The position numbers were made by a program, and so were the translations under genes. DNA of 64,000 nucleotides, from positions 1 to 64,000 of the forward strand of contig JAKJHU010001593.1 in assembly GCA_022316685.1 (NCBI GenBank), in the 5' to 3' direction. This document shows, piece by piece, positions 60,460 through 64,000 of the stretch. Positions within the stretch are counted from its first letter, which is position 1. Each line of letters starts with the position of its first letter. This stretch comes from Progne subis subis (Eukaryota; Chordata; Aves; Passeriformes; Hirundinidae). The notes below the pieces were generated by a model. The model searched no databases, had not been told where the DNA came from, and saw only the letters and a program-made list of their open reading frames with translations.

Positions 60460-60740
60460 GCCCCCCGCGCAATTACTCCCGTTTGAAATTATCTTTAATT
60501 GGCGCGTGTGAGCCGCAGGAGCGTTTCCCCGCGCTCTGAGCGAGACCCCGTGATTAAGAGTCACCCCCTAATTGCGGCTTTGCTGGGGGGCTGTGCTGGG
60601 TCAGGGGTGGGGGGCAGCCGGGGCAGCGGCGGGGGCTGAGCGTGGGAGTGGGGTGACACAGCTCAACGGGGCCATCAATTATGGGGGGGCACTTTGGGGC
60701 ACAGAATTTAGAGGCATTTAATTTAATTACCTGGCCAGAT
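60460..60740. promoter_or_regulatory. Candidate conserved enhancer, about 53 kb upstream
   Basis: Contains GCGCAATTACTCCCG, AAATTATCTTTAATTGGCGC, CGTGATTAAGAGTCACC, CCCTAATTGCGG and CCATCAATTATGG: repeated TAATTG/CAATTA homeodomain-type sites in a CpG-containing, non-repetitive block. Confidence 0.35.
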
Positions 60741-61815
60741 GTTTTAATCGCTGCTTCTCGCCTCTTGCCCTGCCTGCAAACCCTCCTGAGATTAAAAAAT
60801 CCCTTTATGCAATTTGGAGTGAACTTGTTGAATTTATTTTTAATTTTTTAAATTTTAATTTTATTTTTATTTTATTTTTATTTTTATTATTTTTATTTTT
60901 ATTTTTATTTTTATTTTTATTATTATTATTATTTTTATTATTATTTTTATTATTTTTATTATTTTTATTATTTTTATTATTTTTATTATTTTTATTTTTA
61001 TTTTTAATTTCTTTGTTTTGTTTTTTTTGTATTTTTTTTATTTTTAGGTTTTTTTGTTTTTTTTTTTTTTTTAAATTTTATTTTTTTTTTTCCCCAGGAA
61101 TTGAGAATCCTTTTGCTACCAAGAGAGATGATTCAGGTAAACTTTAAAATCTTCTAGGGAATTTAATTACCTCACCAGATGTTTTAATCCCAGCTCCTTG
61201 CCCCCTCTCCTGCCTGCAAACCCTGCACTGGTGGAATTTTTGAGATTAAAAAGTCACTTTATACAATTAGAATGAATTTATTGAATTTTTTGGGTTTTTT
61301 TTTTTACCCAGTAATCAAGCATCCTTTGGCCACCAGAGACGTGCTTCAGGTGAACACTTAGTTTGTAGCAAATTTAATTACTTTTCAGTGAATTAATTAC
61401 TTGGCCAGGTATTTCATTCCCATCTCCCCATTCCCTCCCCTGCCTGCTGCATTGGTGAAGCTCCTGAGATTAAAAAGTCTTTAGAATTTTGGGTGCTCAT
61501 TGAGTTTTGCTTTTATTTTTGCCGGAATCGAGCATCCTTTTGCCAGCAGGGAGACTACCCAGGGAAACCTTTAAACATTTCCGTGAATTTAATTGCCTTT
61601 AATCACCTGTTTTAATCCCATTTTTTGGCCCCCCTGCCCCTGCCTGCAAACCCTGAGATTCTGAGATTAAAAACTTGATTTGTAAATTCAGAGTGAGCTT
61701 GTTGGGTTTTGCTGCCTTTTTTTTTTTTTTTTTAAATTTTATTTTATTTTTATTTTTTTTTTCTTTTTGCAGGAACTGAGCATCCTCCTGCCGCCAGGGA
61801 GATGATATTGGTTGG
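60710..61815. repeat. Diverged tandem duplication, four copies, with (ATTTTT)n expansion
   Basis: Each copy has TTTAATTACCTGGCCAGATG, TTTTAATCCC, CCCCTGCCTGCAAACCCT, GAGATTAAAAAGTC, a leucine-like GAATTTATTGAATTTT stretch and AATCGAGCATCCTTTTGCCA. Copies begin near 60,715, 61,155, 61,385 and 61,585. The first is enlarged by an ATTTTT/ATT microsatellite at 60,838-61,018. Confidence 0.8.
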
Positions 61816-63126
61816 TTTGGGATTGCACTGCATGAGAATGAGCAGGGGGGTCAGGGAGGGTGCAAGACTGGCGAGGGGGAGCTGAGCTGGTGTGAAATGC
61901 TCCCAGCCCGATGCCAGCTGCCAGCCCCGCGCCAGCGCCTCCTGTCAGGAGCATCCCGGATGCTCCAGCAGATTTTCCGGGGTTTTTTCGCACTCTGACC
62001 CAATGTTCCTGTTGCCACAAAGCCTCGGAAGAGCAGCTAAAAGTGGCAACAGTCCTGATTTCCTCCAGATTTGAGAGGGAAAGAAGATGTCTGTGCATCC
62101 AGGAGAGCAGGAAAACGGGGAATTAACTCTGCCTGGCGGCACCAGGAGGAGCTTCCCTGGCGTTCCTGCACCGCGGTTTGGGTTTGGTGGGAAATGCGGC
62201 CCTGCACGTGCCACACCTTGAGCAGAGCACGGAAAAACCCCCGGTTCTGACAGCTCGAACCCAAACCGCGGGAGGCTCAGGCAGTTCTTTGTCCCAGCTC
62301 CAGCTGGATGGGGTTTGTTTTCAACAATTGATCCCGTTCCCTGTTGCTTTTGTTCCCTTCTCGCCCCGTCCTGTTCCCAGGTAGGAGAACGCTCCGGCTT
62401 TTCCGGGCACGGGCTCCTGGGACGGGACGAGCCAAGCAAACAACAAAACAAAGCTGTCTAGAGAGGCTCAACGCGTGGAGAGGAGCCCAAGTTTCCATGC
62501 AAAGGCCTGAACGGGACAAGCGTGACGCGAAACACGCGGAAAATATGGAAAAACGTGGAACGAGCCATAAAATTATAAATAAAACAAATACAATAAAACG
62601 GGAAGGCAGTTTGAGCCGTAATGATTTGTGTTCCTAGTAACCCAAGACTGCCGTACCTTTGGAAAATGGTGTGTTTTTCCAAGGGGGAGCTGCCTGCAGG
62701 TACCGTGTGCGGGAGCTTGGCTCGGGGAAGGGCTGGAGCATTCCCAGGAAAGCTGCCCGCTGCTCCAGCCCTTCCTGTGACAGTGACTCGCATCGTGATG
62801 TCAGGAAAAATCACTTCATCAAGCTGCGCTCGGGCTTAGAGCAGGAATTACGGCCAGGAATGAATCCTGGCTTGTTCCGGGTGGAGAGGTTTGCCTGAGG
62901 TTTGGATTTTCCCTGGATTTTCCTGGTTGCTCCCTGAGCGTGCCTCTCCCCGTGGCGCTGGGGGTACTGGTGGGGCGGGGATTCCGGGTTGTCCCGGGCA
63001 GGTTCCGGGTTTCGTCTTTTGGGGTGGCCTGCAAAATCCCTATTTCTGTCAAACACTCGTGCAGGAACTCCAGGGTCTTTCCAGTCCTGGGAAGGAATCC
63101 ACAAAATCTAACTCTGAAAAGGAAAT
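61816..63126. other. Upstream non-coding DNA, nothing firm
   Basis: Single-copy sequence with no gene. 62,440-62,640 (AACAAAACAAAGCTGTC, ATAAAATTATAAATAAAAC) has SOX-like words. Confidence 0.45.
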
Positions 63127-63129
63127 AAA

Positions 63130-63215
63130 AATAGATTTCTTGCCTGCTCTGAAACAAGGGGACCTCGATGATCTTAAAGGTCTTTTCCAACCTTAATGAT
63201 TCCATGACGCTCCAT
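63130..63215 (+). mobile_element. CR1 LINE fragment (3' end)
   Basis: GGGGACCTCGATGATCTTAA then AGGTCTTTTCCAACCTTAAT and GATTCCATGACGC are the forward CR1 3' terminus with its terminal short repeat. Confidence 0.88.
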
Positions 63216-63556
63216 CCATAGATGGAGTTGAAGAATAACCTTATCAAATTAATGAATTATGGCTTTATTTGTAATTAATTGGAGGCCTTTTGGGACCCAA
63301 GGGCCAACCGGGCACCTGTGGGAAAAGCCAGTAGGACACAAGGAGGGATGGAGCTGGGCTTGGCTCCTCTGATCCTTTATCCCAATTAACCAAGGGCCAA
63401 TTAAGACCTGCTTATTTGCCAGGAATGGCATCTAAAGCCTTTGAGCTGGAAGAATTCCTATCCAAATGACAGGAATTCTCAGAGAGCAGCAGAAACCTGC
63501 AGGAGCATCCAGAGCTGTTGAGAGAAGCGAAGTAAAAGCTGGATTCTGTGAAATTC
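63216..63556. other. Non-coding DNA between two CR1 fragments
   Basis: Single-copy, with CCTTATCAAATTAATGAATT and TTTGTAATTAATTGG near the left end. No gene. Confidence 0.5.
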
Positions 63557-63790
63557 CAGAGCCATGGAATCGTGGAATGGTTTGGGTGGGAAGGGACCTC
63601 GAGGAATCATCTCATCCCATGGGCAGGGTCACCTTCCACCATCCCAGACAGCTTCCAGTCCGGCTTGGACACTTCCAGGAATGGGAACAGCCTCTGGGAA
63701 TTCTATTCCAGGGCCTGCCCTCCCTCCCAGGGAACACTTTCCTGCCTCAAGTCCCATTCACAGCTTGGAGAAGTTCCCTTTGCTCCCGGG
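63557..63790 (-). mobile_element. CR1 LINE fragment (3' end)
   Basis: GAGCCATGGAATCGTGGAAT then GGTTTGGGTGGGAAGGGACC, CCATGGGCAGGGTCACCTTC and CAGCTTCCAGTCCGGCTTGG, ACACTTCCAGGAATGGG: a reverse-oriented CR1 3' region of about 230 bp, the longest in the window. Confidence 0.88.
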
Positions 63791-64000
63791 ATGATCCGTT
63801 TTGCTGTGCAGGCACCCAAAGGCAAAGCAGGGCAGGGGGGAGCAGGAGCAGCCCATGGGTTGCTGATGTTCTTCCAGGGGAAGGAGCTGAATTCCCATTT
63901 TTTAGAGTTTTTTCAGGGGTTTTTTAGGGTTGATACGGCCCTGCCTGGCCGGCGATGGTGCAAAACCCACTGCGTGTGCCAGGCCTGGGAACTGTTTGTG
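63791..64000. other. Non-coding right edge
   Basis: GC-rich single-copy sequence. Nothing recognised before the window ends. Confidence 0.5.

Overview
This window is vertebrate nuclear DNA, almost certainly from a bird. Three things point that way. It carries a three-exon SOX9 gene whose N-terminal half agrees with my recollection of chicken SOX9. It carries several fragments of CR1, the main avian LINE. It is also rich in GC and G/C-rich minisatellites, as expected for a microchromosome (SOX9 is on chromosome 18 in chicken). A songbird is the best guess, but species cannot be fixed from sequence alone.

The only protein-coding gene I can support is SOX9, on the minus strand at about 2,005-7,075. 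Its promoter lies at about 7,080-7,190 with a TATA-like element and two CCAAT boxes in a CpG-rich domain. Coding exons are 6658-6228, 5467-5214 and 4895-4147 (431 + 254 + 749 nt). All introns have GT..AG ends and the two junctions fall exactly where they do in human SOX9. The 477-residue product keeps the dimerisation domain, HMG box, central transactivation segment and extreme C-terminus intact. The proline/glutamine/alanine region is collapsed to short glutamine tracts, and several prolines of the C-terminal activation domain are replaced. The 3' UTR is about 2.1 kb and ends at an AATAAA at 2028-2023.

Positions 1-2,000 lie downstream of SOX9 and contain a 43-bp minisatellite cut by the window edge. 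Everything above about 7.2 kb lies upstream of SOX9 and shows no supportable gene. That fits the gene desert known to flank SOX9 in vertebrates, which holds its distal enhancers. This roughly 56 kb is a patchwork of three components. The first is an unusual number of tandem arrays with units of 5 to about 230 bp, some with higher-order structure. The second is retroelements: CR1 fragments, two solo LTRs with perfect 6-bp target-site duplications, and a 412-bp LTR-like repeat present twice at 409/412 identity. The third is islands of AT-richer, non-repetitive sequence with SOX, FOX and homeodomain-like motifs, proposed here only as candidate SOX9 enhancers.

I found no CRISPR array, operon, tRNA, rRNA or novel multi-gene system. 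The long open frames outside SOX9 are products of tandem repeats or GC-rich sequence. The most rewarding observations are the SOX9 C-terminal divergence, the solo LTR pair, the young 412-bp repeat pair, the arrays with higher-order structure, and the candidate enhancers.
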